Shown piece after piece: positions 47,980 through 59,807 of a stretch of DNA of 64,000 nt. The notes beneath the pieces were generated by a model that did no database searches, had not been told where the DNA came from, and saw nothing but the letters and a program-made list of their open reading frames with translations. The stretch is from assembly GCF_932526225.1 (NCBI RefSeq), contig NC_064034.1, forward strand, positions 2,900,001 through 2,964,000, given 5' to 3'. Source of the stretch: Nematostella vectensis (lineage: Eukaryota; Cnidaria; Anthozoa; Actiniaria; Edwardsiidae). A program made the position numbers and the translations under genes. Position 1 is the first letter of the stretch. Each line of letters opens with the position of its first letter.

Positions 47980-50711
47980 CATCGACAAATGCGTGAAAGT
48001 AACTCACAATGGTGTACGCTTTTCTAAAAAAAATGTTCCACTTTGTTGCTAGTGTGAAAAAGAGAAAAGAGAACAACCATGTTGCAAAGGAAGGAAATAC
48101 GTGAATATAGCAATAAATTAACAATTAAACTATTGGCAAAAAAGGCTCTTTAAAAAGATGGAGAAAGAAATGCTTTTACTCCTGGGAAGATAACACAAAA
48201 CTTGGATCCTTTGAACTCAAGCAGGAAAATCAACGCTTAATAACATAAATCCTTGATCTAGGTGGTTATGATTACTCCATTTGTTGAAAATAACTTACAA
48301 CTGTGCGTTTGTGATATCTCTCTAGGGTTGTGCAACATTTTAAAAGAAAGTGGAAGCGTTTAAGTTTGTTGTTTGCTTTGCAGTTGGCAGCTTTTCTCTA
48401 TGTTCGGTTTATATCCAGCAGGGCTTGAGAACAAACATCATAAGCTTTTCTTTTTTTAACATTCCTCGACCAAGGTCATACTCTGAACAACCTATTAAAA
48501 ACACGGATATCCTGCTAGGTCCCACAAGCCACCGCGAGGTATAAATCAACGAGGGGGGAAATACCTGAAGTTCATAACTTATTCGGGACACGCAATGTAT
48601 TTGCTGACATCATTTCGTAATAAGATGCAATGACGCATTGAAAGTTCCAAGTGCAGTCGAATTTTTTTCAAACTTTTATGTCTTGAATTATGGTTTCCTT
48701 GTTGTTGTGTATAAAATTTAAGTGGAATTTAGTCAACGTGGCCTGTGTTTAATCACTGGTGTGGGCTACCGTGGAGCGAAATAATAAGGTTAGCATGGTT
48801 CAAGCAGGTGCTCCACACACAACCGAGTAAACTGGTGGACTGCTCCCTTGACGCGAGTTTTTCTTGATTATTTGCAACTAGCAATATTTACAATATTCAT
48901 ACAATAACCAACTTACTGCTATCAAAGGCTAGAATAAACAAGATGGAGCCATTTTGTTTGTGTACCTCGGTAGGAATTCACGTTTCTGTACGCGTATCTT
49001 ACGCCTATTCTTGTGGAGCGACTGGTGGAATTCTAGTCTACCAATTCCGATATTTAATGCTATGACTTGCGTTGGTCTTTTTGATAAAGAAAGGAAAACA
49101 TCAAGACAAAGGGAAAACCTTCTCTCGTTCAACTCAAACACAAAATTTAAATATAAGCTATGTAAGCTGACTATAGTACTTATGTATTTGTATAGTACAC
49201 ATAAAATTTAATCTCAGTTTAAAAGTCTTAGTTTATTAAACACATAGGCCAACAAGGCGTATGTTTGGAGCCAACAAATGGTTGTAATGTCTTCATGTGA
49301 CAAAATGTTTCAATAATTATGATACAGTTAAACAGGGAGTATTCAGGATTTGGGAGGGGAGGGCGCTACCATAGATATCTTGTAGAAAAAGGAAGGATAT
49401 TTGAAAATGTACCACATTCGGACTGTTAATAGGAGTGTTTTATACAGGCCTGGCTATGGGTCTGCATATATAAACCGATACCACGGTGAAGTAGCTTATA
49501 TTTACCAGTGATTATTACACTTTTTTAACCCTAAAACTCTCTTTAATAAGATCATGAGGCTCTACCTCAACAATAAATGATTTGATCTAAAAATGGATAC
49601 ACAAAATCATGAAACTTCAGTCACTTAGAAAATACTAGACTTGTGACATCCTTTTTATTTTAAGTGGGCGTGGATATTAAAAGTTTGCTACGTGTCCCTG
49701 TTCTAGTCCTGGTCCGTTGATACAAATCTATTTTGCCGGCGACGCGCACAAAGTTTGAAAAATGACCGCTTTGCCGCTCAAGGGAATACCGGGTGTTTTG
49801 CGACATTGCTCTCGCCGTTTCATATGGAATTCAAGTTGTTGCCGTTGCAAATGCACTTTGCCGTCACAACCAAAAAAACGGTTTTTAGTTTTTATGTATC
49901 GATTAAAAAGGAGTTTGCAGATTTTGGCAAGCCTTTAGTTTTTGAAATGACTTGATTTTAGTGGTTAAAATAATAATTGCTTCTTTGTGTAGCACATCAC
50001 ACTGACAAATAATAATTGGCTAATAACTATCCTCTGCCAAACGTGTAAAGAGGGTCTTATCGCATTGTTTTCCACACATGCCAGGCGCGTTCACAGGATT
50101 CGCCGAGATGGGGAGGGAGGGTGCGCAGTCATTGGTATCATGGAAAAAGCATAGTATTTGAAGATTCCTCGATAAGAAATGACCCACTTTTTGCCCGCAA
50201 AGGGGTCGGTGTGCGCGCACCCTTCGATAAAAATTACGCTCTTCGTGCAAAGATTTCTTATAAAATTAATATCCACACGGGCAAAGATAGTCTTAAGGCG
50301 GTATGATACTAAAAAAACTACAAGTTTGAAGTAAATTGACAAAAAAAAATTTCCAGTTGATTTAGCCTAGAAATTATCTCTGCTTTATTCGCGATTAGAT
50401 GTATTTCTGGAAAAAAACATTTTCATTCCTTTTTTTGCGATTTTCTGAAGGTCGTTCCCTGGTTGCCAGGGGCAACGCATTGTTTTGGCGTCCTTTTTCC
50501 AATGAAAACGGGCCATACTAATCGTAAATAAATATTTCCATTGCATGGACTTCCTGTGCTATACTGTATAGAGGTAGACTAGGTCCTAACCTCGTTTTGG
50601 AACACAGTTATTCACACATTTTGCAAGTATTTACAATTTCTTCCAAGTTTCTCGATCGTTATACGTTTAATATCTTCTAAAGTCTCTAAATCTCATCATA
50701 AGAAGTCTATT

Positions 50712-51026
50712 ATGCCTAAAAATCGAAGTGTTAGACGACCAAAGAGAAGATTCTCTGGCAATCAGCACACAAAATTGCAAGAAACGTTGCCTAAAATAGC
50801 CAAGAAAGACGATGTCGACGAGACACGTGTTGATGTCAACACGTCCTCTAGGCGATCTGTTTCGTCTAAAAAACTATCTAAAGACGTCCCAAAATTGTCT
50901 ACATCTTTCCAAGAACAGTCAGGGGAACCTTTATCACTGGATACAGGCTCATTGATATGGAAATACTCAGTGAGATATTGTATTCTCTTCGCTGCAGTGA
51001 GTGTGCCGATTCCAGTCTTACGTTGA
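50712..51026 (+). CDS. Probable N-terminal part of the Mutator-like transposase, different frame
   Basis: A basic 104-residue frame (MPKNRSVRRPKRRF...) that overlaps the start of the main transposase frame. Its last natural-looking residues (SLDTGSLI) run up to the point where the main frame begins with IDMEILSEIL, so a one-base shift near 50945-50955 would join them. It could be a frameshift mutation or a separate short frame. Confidence 0.5.
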   Translation: MPKNRSVRRPKRRFSGNQHTKLQETLPKIAKKDDVDETRVDVNTSSRRSVSSKKLSKDVPKLSTSFQEQSGEPLSLDTGSLIWKYSVRYCILFAAVSVPIPVLR

Positions 51027-52498
51027 TGGAAAATCAACTTCAAAGGAAAGGCTGTGCTTCCAGTCTTAGGCTATTGTGTTCTTCGTGTGGCTGGAAAACA
51101 GAGTTTTTCACTTCGAAAAAGCAAGCGAAGAATTATGAAGTAAACAGGCGCCTGGTTTATTCCATGCGATCGCTTGGTAAAGGCCACAGTGGAGCAAAAA
51201 AGTTTTGTACCTTGATGAACATGCCGCCACCTCCAACCGCACGAGCATATTCCAAGAACTCAAAAACTATTAGTAAGCATATTAAAGCTATTGCTAATGA
51301 AACAATGAAGAGAGCACCCATTGAAATTAAAGATCAGAAAGCTGCTAGTGCAGATGATATTGTAAATTGTGGGGTATCATGTGATGGTACATGGCAAAAA
51401 AGAGGGTTTTGCTCAAAAAATGGATGCGTCACAGTCATTTCCATGGATAATGGAAAGGTCTTGGACACTGAAGCCCTGTCCCAGTCATGCAAGCAATGTC
51501 AGCAGCATCCAAATCTTGACAAAGAGAGTATTGCCTACAAAACATGGTGGGCAGAGCACAGCTTCAAGTGCAATGCCAACTACCATGGCTCTGCCCCTGG
51601 CATGGAGTCGGTTGGAGCTAGTCGCCTGTTCAGCCGCTCCATTGATAAACACAAGCTCAGATACTCTGAACTTTATGCTGATGGTGATTCTAAGAGCCAT
51701 ACTGAAGTTGAACATATGTATGAAGATGACGATGTAGTTGTAGAAAAAAAAGAATGCGTTGGACACGTTCAAAAGAGGATGGGAACAGCACTGCGGAAAT
51801 TGAAAAAAACAAATGCGGGAATTGGAGGAAAGGGAAAGTTGACTGATGCCATGATAGACAAACTGCAAAACTATTATGGCATTGCCATACGATCAAATCT
51901 TGATGACCTGAAAGGATTGAAGAAAGCTATTTATGCCACCTTATTTCCCTGTGCATCTAATGACAAGGTAGTTCTTCATGACTATTGTCCTGATGGACCA
52001 AATAGTTGGTGTGGTTATAAGAGGGACAGTGCAAATAAGACCAAGACCTTCAAGCATGGTTCTGGCTTACCTAAAGACATAATTGCCTTAATGAAGCCAA
52101 TCTATCTCAGACTGAGTGATGATGAATTGCTGAAAAAATGCCTACATGGCAAAACACATAATCAAAACGAATCTTTTAATGCAATGATTTGGCAGCGTGT
52201 GCCAAAAGAAGTGTTTGTGGCTCGACCTGTCCTAGAATTTGGACTTTATGATGCAGTGGCACACTTCAATCAAGGATCAGCAACTGTTGTAGATCTCTTC
52301 AGGCGATTGAAAATAGATGCTGGCAAGTATACTAATTCAGGTTGCACTGCTTTAGACTTAGGACGTATTTATGGTGCAGAGTACAAGGAGAGAGACATAC
52401 AAAAGAAAAGAAGAAAGGTGCTCAGAGGTAAAAGGAAGAGGAAGGAAGACAAGAAACAGCAGCAAGAAGGACCAAGATATTGTGCAGGATCATTTTAG
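50957..52498 (+). CDS. Mutator-like (MuDR-type) transposase, 513 aa
   Basis: A long uninterrupted frame with an N-terminal Cys-rich region (LRCSECADSS, LCSSCGWKTEF) and the animal Mutator-like transposase core: CGVSCDGTWQKRGF (about 140), a CKQC / H / C / HxGSAPGME zinc-like region, ELYADGDSKSH (about 245), CVGHVQKRMGTALRKLKK, GGKGKLTDAMIDKLQNYYGI, and KCLHGKTHNQNESFN (about 392). D of CDGTW, second D of ADGDS and E of NQNES are the probable DDE triad, all present, so the core may be active. The C-terminus is Lys/Arg-rich. The enzyme class excises and inserts its own element. The true start is unclear because of the upstream frame shift. Confidence 0.88.
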   Translation: MEILSEILYSLRCSECADSSLTLMENQLQRKGCASSLRLLCSSCGWKTEFFTSKKQAKNYEVNRRLVYSMRSLGKGHSGAKKFCTLMNMPPPPTARAYSKNSKTISKHIKAIANETMKRAPIEIKDQKAASADDIVNCGVSCDGTWQKRGFCSKNGCVTVISMDNGKVLDTEALSQSCKQCQQHPNLDKESIAYKTWWAEHSFKCNANYHGSAPGMESVGASRLFSRSIDKHKLRYSELYADGDSKSHTEVEHMYEDDDVVVEKKECVGHVQKRMGTALRKLKKTNAGIGGKGKLTDAMIDKLQNYYGIAIRSNLDDLKGLKKAIYATLFPCASNDKVVLHDYCPDGPNSWCGYKRDSANKTKTFKHGSGLPKDIIALMKPIYLRLSDDELLKKCLHGKTHNQNESFNAMIWQRVPKEVFVARPVLEFGLYDAVAHFNQGSATVVDLFRRLKIDAGKYTNSGCTALDLGRIYGAEYKERDIQKKRRKVLRGKRKRKEDKKQQQEGPRYCAGSF

Positions 52499-53419
52499 TG
52501 CATTGATTTAGCTGCAGGTGTTGTAATTATAAGGAATTATTTATTTCATAATTTAAAATGCATTTTTCTCAAAATATTAATTCCGTTAATGTATGGCTCA
52601 GCGTAACACTCACTAGTTCCTGTGTTTTTAATATTATTGCATGAAATTTGGCAGGAATAATTATTGATAGTGTAGTAGTGTAATGAACCTCAAAAACCTT
52701 GAAATTTTTACAATGCTTAGTAATATGAAGGCTTTTTACCAAAGAATGCTGGTTAAAATTATAAGCTTTTTGTTTGTTTACTTGATAATTTTCCATTTAT
52801 GTCAACTATATAGCAATTTTAGGTTCATTACATAGTTTGAGGTATTAGCAATGAATATCCTTAGTTTGGTTTGTGTTCCAATTATAGTTTCAGAGCTAGA
52901 GCTGTTACCGTAAGAGCATTAAAATCATGTATTTTGGGTGTGGCTTGGTTATCATAGCAACAGTAACTGCCAAAATTGGTATTGAATGATTAGTCTCAAT
53001 GAGGTTAATGATATGTGAAATAATAAAACTGCTAAGTCTTTTCCTTAAAATTTTTGTTGTCTTGGGTATCATACCCCGAAGCTACCCATACAGTCAAAAG
53101 AAATATATGACGTCATACAATAAGACGACGTCATCAAAATTACCCGCAATTTTCGATTACAACAAATCATCGTCTTCGGAAAAACCCTGAGTAAAAAACT
53201 GTTTGCCTTGATAAGTCCAGGCGCTTTATGTTTCAAGTTGCCTTATATGTTACATTGTAAAATATAAGCATATTTGGGAAATTTCTTGGAAATAACAGAT
53301 CTGTCAAGGCAGGAAATTTTGTCTACTGTTCGAACTCCAATACGGCAACATGGTAAGGGCGCTATGACGTATGTCATACTATTGACGATACTACTAGCAC
53401 AATACATATTTAAAAGGAA

Positions 53420-55949
53420 ATCGACAAATGCGTGAAAGTAACTCACAATGGTTCCACTTTGTTGCTAGTGTGAAAAAGAGAAAGGAGAACAACCATGTTG
53501 CAAAGGAAGGAAATACGTAAATATAGCAATAAATCAACAACTGAACTCTTGGCAAAGAGGCACTTCAAAAGGTTGAGAAAGAAATGCTTTTACTCCTGGG
53601 AAGATAACACAAAACTTGGACCCTTTGAACTCAAGCAGGAAAATCATCACTTAATAATATAAATCCTTTATCTAGGTTGTTATGATAACTCTATTTGTTG
53701 CCAATAACTTACAACTGTGCGTTTGTGATATCTCTCTAGGGTTGTGAAACATTTTAAAAGAAAGTGGAAGCGTTTAAGTTTGTTGTTTGCTGTGCAGTTG
53801 GCAGCTTTTCTCTATGTTCGGTTTATATCCAGCAGGGCTTGAGAACAAACCTAATAAGCTATTCTTATATAAACATTCCTCGACCAAGGTCATGCTCTGA
53901 ACAACCTATTAAAAAACACGGATATCCTGCTAGGTCCCACAAGCCACCGCGAGGTATAAATCAACAAGGGGGGAAATACCTGAACTTCATAACTTATCCG
54001 GGACACGCAATGTATTTGCTGACATCATTTCGTTGATAAGATACAATGACGCATTGAAAGTTCCAAGTGCAGTCGAATATTTTCAAACTTTTAAGTCTTG
54101 AATTATGGTTTCCTTGTTGTTGTGTATAAACTTTAAGTGGAATTTAGTCAACGTGGCCTGTATTTAATCACTGCTGTGGGCTACCGTGGAGCGAAATAAT
54201 AAGGTTAGCATGGTTCAAGCAGGTGCTCCACACACAACCGAGTAAACTGGTGGACTGTTCCCTTGACGCGAGTTTTTCTTAATTATTTGCAACTAGCAAT
54301 ATTTACAATATTCATCAATGACCAACTTACAGTTATAATAGGCTAAAAAAAAAAGATGGAGCCATTTTGTTTGTGTACCTCGCTAGGAATACACGTTTCT
54401 GTACGCGTATCTTACGCCTATTCTTGTGGAGCGACTGGTGGAATTCTAGTCTACCAATTCCGATATTTAATACTATGACTTGCGTTGGTCTTTTTGATAA
54501 AGGAAGGAAAACATCAAGACAAAGGGAAAACCTTTTCTCGTTCAACCCAAACACAAAATTTAAATACAAGCTAGTATGTACACTGAGTATAGTGCTTAAG
54601 TATTTGTAAAGTACACATAAATTTTAAACGCAGTTTAAAAGTCTTAGTTTATCCGTCACATTGTCCAACAAGGCATATGCTCAGAGCCAACAAATGATTG
54701 TAGTGTCTTCATGTGACAACATTTTTCAATAAGTATGATGCAGTTAAACAGGGAGTATTCAGGATTTGGGAGGGGAGGGCGCTGCCATAAATATCTTATA
54801 GAAAAAGGAAGGACATTTGAAAATGTGCCACATTCGGAGTGTTAATGGGAGTGTTTTTATACAGGCCTGGCTATGGGTCTGCATTTATAAACCGATACCA
54901 CTGTGAAGTAGGTTTTATTCACCAGTGATTATTATCCTTTTTAACCATGAAACTTCATTCACTTAGAAAATACTAGACTTGTGACATCCTTTTTATTTTA
55001 AGTGGGCGTGGACATTAAAAGTTTGCTACGTCCCTGCTCTAGTCCTGGTCCGTTGATACAAATCTATTTTGCCGGCGACGCGCACAAAGTTCGTAAAAAG
55101 ACCGCCTTGCCGCTCAAGCGAATTCCGGGTGTTTTGCGGCATTGCTCTCGCCGTTTCATATGGAATTCAAGTTGTTGCCGTCGCAAATGCACTTTGCCGT
55201 TAGAACCAAAAACGGTTTTTATGTATCGATTAAAAAGGAGTTCGCAGATTTTGGCAAGCCTTTAGTTTCTCAAACGAGGATAATGGGCTATGTGACTTGA
55301 TTTTAATGGTAAACATAATAATTGCTTCTTTGTGTAGCATATCACACGAACAAATAATAATTGGCTAATAACTTTCCACTGCCAAACGTGTAAGGAGGGT
55401 CTTATAGCATTGCTTTTCACACATGCCATGCGCGTTCACAGGATTTGCAGAGGGGGGGGTGCGCAGTCATAGATATCATATGGAAAAAGCATAGTATTTG
55501 AAGATTCCTTAATAAGAAATGAACTACTTTTTGGCCGCCAAGGTTCTCGCGCACCTTCGTGCAAAGATTTCTTATAAAATTAATATTCAAACGGGCAAAG
55601 ATAGTCTTATAACAAAGCTATCCACACAGGCAAAAATAAAATATGCAAAGACGACGTCATCGAGATTACCCACAATTTCCGATTAAGCTCGATTACAACA
55701 AATCGTCTTCGGAAAAACCCTGAGTAAAAAAGAGGTTTGCCTTGATTAGTCCAGGCGCTATATGTTTCAAGTTGCCTTATGTGTTACATTGTAAAATATG
55801 GGCATATTTGGGAAATTTCTTGGTAATAACAGATCTTTCAAGGCAGGAAATTATGTCTTCTGTTCGTCTACTGTTCGAACTTCAATACGGCAATATGGTT
55901 AGGGGGGGACGACGTATGTCATACTATTGACGATACTATTAGCACATAT
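53420..55949. repeat. Segmental tandem duplication, copy B (uninterrupted)
   Basis: Direct repeat of copy A without the transposon. It ends in a stretch of about 110 bp (CAGGAAAT...GTCTACTGTTCGAAC, GACGTATGTCATACTATTGA, CGATACTATTAGCAC) that also opens the homeobox repeat units at about 57951 and 60350, so the duplicated segment and the homeobox cluster share a junction sequence. Confidence 0.88.
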
Positions 55950-56403
55950 ACATGAGAAATACATGGGTATTTCTCTGCGTTATCAAATCACGCACACTTT
56001 TGGAAGGGCAAAAGTCAACGCATGAACAATCAAATAAGCCGAACGTTATTTTCCAGCAATTTTTCATTTTTAGAAAAAGACTCACAATATAATACTTTTA
56101 CAATTATCACCAATCATATTCCACACTAGTTACCATAAATACAATATAACTGGCAATTAAGAGTATTCTTAAGAATAGGAAATGATTGGTCATAACACTA
56201 GCCAATGGTTCAAACCAATCTCCTTTGGAGAATATCAATGAACTACAGTATCGAATTCTTATAACTCTAAAGAACCTTTAGTCTTGGCGTCTTTCTTTAG
56301 ATCCGATGCGCATGTTCTTTGCCTGGCGTTCTGTCACAAAGCGAACGTCGTCGGCATGTTAACGCAGTCGTGCTCAATACAATACGAAAGCCGTCGGTTT
56401 TCT

Positions 56404-56506
56404 TTGCGCCGGCGCAACAAACATCTTCTTTTATGAGAAGTCAAAGTGCGCTCCAACAAAGTTCGGCCGCGGCGTGTTTTGAAGTGAACCCGCGCACGTA
56501 TAAAAA
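56404..56506 (+). promoter_or_regulatory. Core promoter of homeobox copy A
   Basis: TTGCGCCGGCGCAA palindrome at 56404-56417 and TATAAAAA at 56499-56506, about 80 bp before the ATG at 56586. The blocks match copy 1 at 5562-5665. Confidence 0.75.
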
Positions 56507-56585
56507 CCACTGGTGCAACAAGCTTTTCATCATTCGCTTACTTGACTGCCAACAAGAACACAAACACAGTAAAAGTAAAGCAAAC

Positions 56586-57442
56586 ATGGCGTCAACAGTA
56601 CAGCTACCCCAGCCAAATCTCATCACACGCCAAGACTTGGAGCAGAGGAAAATTCCATTCACGATCAACGACATACTGCCTGCAGTACCACCAGCCAGCA
56701 GCAACTCGTCTCTGGCCAGTCAGCCTAGTCCTCCTCTGTCAGTAACCGAGTCCGATTCATCCGCCGAGAGAGGTAAATAGAAAAGAGTATAGTTGTCACG
56801 TGTAAAATGCATAGATCATAGCTTAAAATAAGAACTCTTTAGAAACAAGTTCGTGAACCTTTTATTGACAAATATTTGGTTTGTTTACCAGACTCGAATC
56901 CTCAGACTCCAGACTCGGACCCAGCCCCCGACAAGTCGACCAGGCCTCGGCGCTCATTCTTCTCCGCTGACCAGGTGAACCAGTTGGAGCGCGTGTTCGC
57001 CGCACAGCAGTACGTATCGGCCAAGGAGCGCGCGGAGATCGCCGAGACATTCAACATGACCGACGACCAGGTCAAGAACTGGTTCCAGAACAGACGAATG
57101 AAACGCAAGAGAAAGCGCGCCGAGGAGACTGAGTACTACACCAAGCTAGCACTATACAACACAGCGATAGGACCACAGCCAACCCAAGGCTTCCGCCCGT
57201 ATCCAGGACCTCCCTCAGTACTATCACCACAGGTATACCGCGGCTATCCGTTCCAGTACCCAGGCACACCACCACCACCGATGTACCCAGCCTTCCCGCC
57301 CAGTTTCCCTCTCAGCCCGCCACCGGAGTATCCTGGGCTTCCTGTGTCGTCACCTGGACGAGTGTGCAACAGACCCGACTGCAACTGCGGGGGGCGACCG
57401 TTAAACGAAATGGCGGCACAGATGTACGGCCTCTACCCATGA
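56586..57442 (+). CDS. Homeobox transcription factor, tandem copy A
   Basis: Exons 56586-56772 and 56892-57442, phase-1 intron, 245 aa. EH1-like FTINDIL at residues 25-31; homeodomain at about 79-138 (F86, W126, F127, Q128, N129) followed by RKRKRAEE. Position 47 of the homeodomain is Asn, where the nested copy has the common Ile. The C-terminal half is Pro/Tyr-rich ([13 protein letters not shown]) and ends in [17 protein letters not shown]. The start is set by the TATA box at 56499, which makes the longer frame from 56319 untranslated sequence. A repressor role is inferred from the EH1 motif. Confidence 0.93.
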
Positions 57443-57546
57443 TTTTTTTAAAAATAAAGAAATACATAGATTTGTTGCGTATAGAAAGAAATATAAAAAC
57501 AATATCCTATCTAATGTAAATAGCTATTTATTTTTTATTCATTTTC

Positions 57547-57552
57547 AATAAA
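57547..57552 (+). terminator. Polyadenylation signal AATAAA, homeobox copy A
   Basis: AATAAA about 105 bp after the stop, followed by ATGCTTTGAGCC. The same signal is conserved in copies B (59642-59647) and C (62038-62043). Confidence 0.7.
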
Positions 57553-57712
57553 TGCTTTGAGCCAAAAAAATGTTTCCCGTTAGTTTTTAGTATTATTTTC
57601 AGACGCACAGAATAAGTTTAAAGCTTGCGAGATGAAAAATAAAAGACGCTCTTGGCGTCCAGACGAACGGCGAACAGATAAAAAAACGTGTAAAGAGGGG
57701 CAAGGAAATGAA

Positions 57713-57899
57713 CGCGAGGTACCGGCGAGGTCCTGATTACCTGATGGGAAGAAACGCGTCGCGCGTCATTCTACTCCCTCACTAGATACGCGAGGTACCT
57801 GCGAGGACCTGATTACCGGATGGGGAAAAACGCGTCGCGCGTCAATCTACTCTCTTCCTAGATACGCGAGGTAACGGCGAGGACCTGATTACCGGATGG
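57713..57899. repeat. 74-bp minisatellite after homeobox copy A, about 2.5 copies
   Basis: The unit has ACGCGAGGTACCGGCGAGGA, CCTGATTACCTGATGGG, AAAACGCGTCGCGCG, CATTCTACTCCCT and CCTAGAT. It is bounded by GAAGCCCTTCCCAAAGGGCC on the right. Confidence 0.9.
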
Positions 57900-58499
57900 T
57901 GAAGCCCTTCCCAAAGGGCCTCGCAGTCTATTAAAATGTAGCTTTCGTTGCAGGAAATTTTGTCTACTGTTCGAACTTCAATACGGCAATATGGTTAGGG
58001 CGATACGACGTATGTCATACTATTGACGATACTATTAGCACATATACATGAGAAATACATGGGTATTTCTCTGCGGTATCAAATCACGCACACTTTTGGA
58101 AGGGCAAAAGTCAACGCATGAACAATCAAATAAGCCGAACGTTATTTTCCAGCAATTTTTCATTTTTAGAAAAAGACTCACAATATAATACTTTTACAAT
58201 TATCACCAATCATATTCCACACTAGTTACCATAAATACAATATAACTGGCAATTAAGAGTATTCTTAAGAATAGGAAATGATTGGTCATAACACTAGCCA
58301 ATGGTTCCAACCAATCTCCTTTGGAGAATATCAATGAACTACAGTATCGAATTCTTATAACTCTGAAAAACCTTTAGTCTTGGCGTCTTTCTTTAGATCC
58401 GATGCGCATGTTCTTTGCCTGGCGTTCTGTCACAAAGCGAACGTCGTCGGCATGTTAACGCAGTCGTGCTCAATACAATACGAAAGCCGTCGGTTTTCT

Positions 58500-58602
58500 T
58501 TGCGCCGGCGCAACAGACATCTTCTTTTATGAGAAGTCAAAGTGCGCTCCAACAAAGTGCGGCCGTGGCGTGTTTTGAAGTGAACCCGCGCACGTATAAA
58601 AA
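58500..58602 (+). promoter_or_regulatory. Core promoter of homeobox copy B
   Basis: TTGCGCCGGCGCAA at 58500-58513 and TATAAAAA at 58595-58602, same spacing as in copy A. Confidence 0.75.
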
Positions 58603-58681
58603 CCACTGGTGCAACAAGCTTTTCATCATTCGCTTACTTGACTGCCAACAAGAACACAAACACAGTAAAAGTAAAGGAAAC

Positions 58682-59537
58682 ATGGCGTCAACAGTACAGC
58701 TACCCCAGCCAAGTCTCATCACACGCCAAGACTTGGAGCAGAGGAAAATTCCATTCACGATCAACGACATACTGCTTGCAGTAACAACAGCCAGCAGCAA
58801 CTCGTCTTTATCCAGTCAGCCTAGTCCTCCTCTGTCAGTAACCGAGTCCGATTCATCCGCCGAGAAAGGTAAATAGAAAAGAGTATAGTTGTCACGTGTA
58901 AAATGCATAGTTCATAGCTTAAAATAAGAGCTCTTTAGAAACAATCTCGTGAACTTTTATTGACAAATATTTGGTTTGTTTTCCAGACTCGGATCCTCAG
59001 ACTCCAGACTCGGACGCAGCCCCCGAGAAGTCGACCAAGCCTCGGCGCTCATTCTTCTCCGCTGACCAGGTAAACCAGTTGGAGCGCGTGTTCGCCGCAC
59101 AGCAGTACGTATCGGCCAAGGAGCGCGCGGAGATCGCCGAGACATTCAACATGACCGATGACCAGGTCAAGAACTGGTTCCAGAACAGACGAATGAAACG
59201 CAAGAGAAAGCGCGCCGAGGAGACTGAGTACTACACCAAGCTAGCACTATACAACACAGCGATAGGACCACAGCCAACCCAAGGCTTCCGCCCGTATCCA
59301 GGACCTCCCCCAGTACTATTACCACAGGTATATCGCGGCTATCCGTTCCAGTACCCAGGCACACCACCACCACCGATGTACCCAGCCTTCCCGCCAAGTT
59401 TCCCCTTCAGCCCGCCACCGGAGTATCCTGGGCTTCCTGTGTCGTCACCTGGACGAGTGTGCAACAGACCCGACTGCAACTGCGGGGGGCGACCGTTAAA
59501 CGAAATGGCGGCACAGATGTACGGCCTCTACCCATGA
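58682..59537 (+). CDS. Homeobox transcription factor, tandem copy B
   Basis: Exons 58682-58868 and 58987-59537, 245 aa. Nearly identical to copy A, with the same EH1-like FTINDIL, homeodomain with Asn47, and C-terminal [11 protein letters not shown]. Differences include SLITRQ for NLITRQ, LAVTTASS after the EH1 motif, DSDAAPEKSTKP before the homeodomain, and LLPQV for LSPQV. The reading frame, splice sites and promoter are intact, so it is probably functional. The high identity in introns and flanks as well shows recent duplication or gene conversion. Confidence 0.93.
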
Positions 59538-59641
59538 TTTTTTTAAAAATAAAAAAAATACATAGATTTCTTGCGTATAGAAAGAAATATAAAACAATAT
59601 CCTATCTAATGTAAATAGCTATTTATTTTTTATTCATTTTC

Positions 59642-59647
59642 AATAAA
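59642..59647 (+). terminator. Polyadenylation signal AATAAA, homeobox copy B
   Basis: AATAAA in the conserved 3' UTR, in the same context as in copy A. Confidence 0.7.
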
Positions 59648-59807
59648 TGCTTTGAGCCAAAAAAATGTTTCCCGTTAGTTTTTAGTATTATTTTCAGACG
59701 CACAGAATAAGTTTAAAGCATGCGAGATGAAAAATAAAAGACGCTCATGGCGTCCAGACGAACGGCGAACTGACTAAAAAACGTGTAAAGAGGGGCAAGG
59801 AAATGAA

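Larger units (their letters stand above)
50300..53075 (+). mobile_element. Mutator-like DNA transposon inserted in duplication copy A
   Basis: The ends read GGTATGATAC (50300-50309) and GTATCATACC (53066-53075), a 10-bp inverted match with weaker similarity further in (ACTACAAGTTT versus ACAACAAAAATTT). Copy B has continuous sequence at the matching point (about 55604-55630: AGTCTTATAACAAAGCTATC), which is the empty site. The right end in copy A continues GAAGCTACCCATACAG, in register with it. A clean target-site duplication could not be read. Confidence 0.8.
47980..53419. repeat. Segmental tandem duplication, copy A (interrupted by a transposon)
   Basis: From ATCGACAAATGCGTGAAAGT at 47980 onward the sequence matches copy B (53420-55949) almost base for base for over 2 kb, up to the transposon at 50300, and resumes after it at 53076 to 53419. 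Matching landmarks include GTGGAAGCGTTTAAGTTTG (48350 and 53764), CGTGGCCTGTGTTTAATCAC (about 48738; TATTTAATCAC in copy B), GGGAGTATTCAGGATTTGGG (49336 and 54750) and TTGCCGGCGACGCGCACAAA. Small conserved open frames exist in both but show no known protein. Confidence 0.9.
55840..57940. repeat. Homeobox tandem unit 1
   Basis: First of three direct repeats of about 2.1-2.4 kb (next at about 57951 and 60350). Each holds a shared 5' region (including AACAATCAAATAAGCCGAAC, TCACCAATCATATTCCACAC), the promoter, the two-exon gene, the 3' UTR and a 74-bp minisatellite. The open-frame starts 56319, 58415 and 60812 are 2096 and 2397 bp apart; the difference is the minisatellite. Confidence 0.9.

Noticed and set aside
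48954-49211. Small frame conserved in both segmental copies (48954 and 54367), and the MEAFKFVV frame (48350 and 53764)
   Set aside because: Whole segments are nearly identical, coding or not, so conservation is not evidence; no motif was recognised.
56319-56585. Longer N-terminus of the homeobox proteins (MPGVLSQSERR...), also at 58415 and 60812
   Set aside because: This part contains the conserved palindrome and TATA box of the promoter, and the nested copy does not preserve the same upstream protein.
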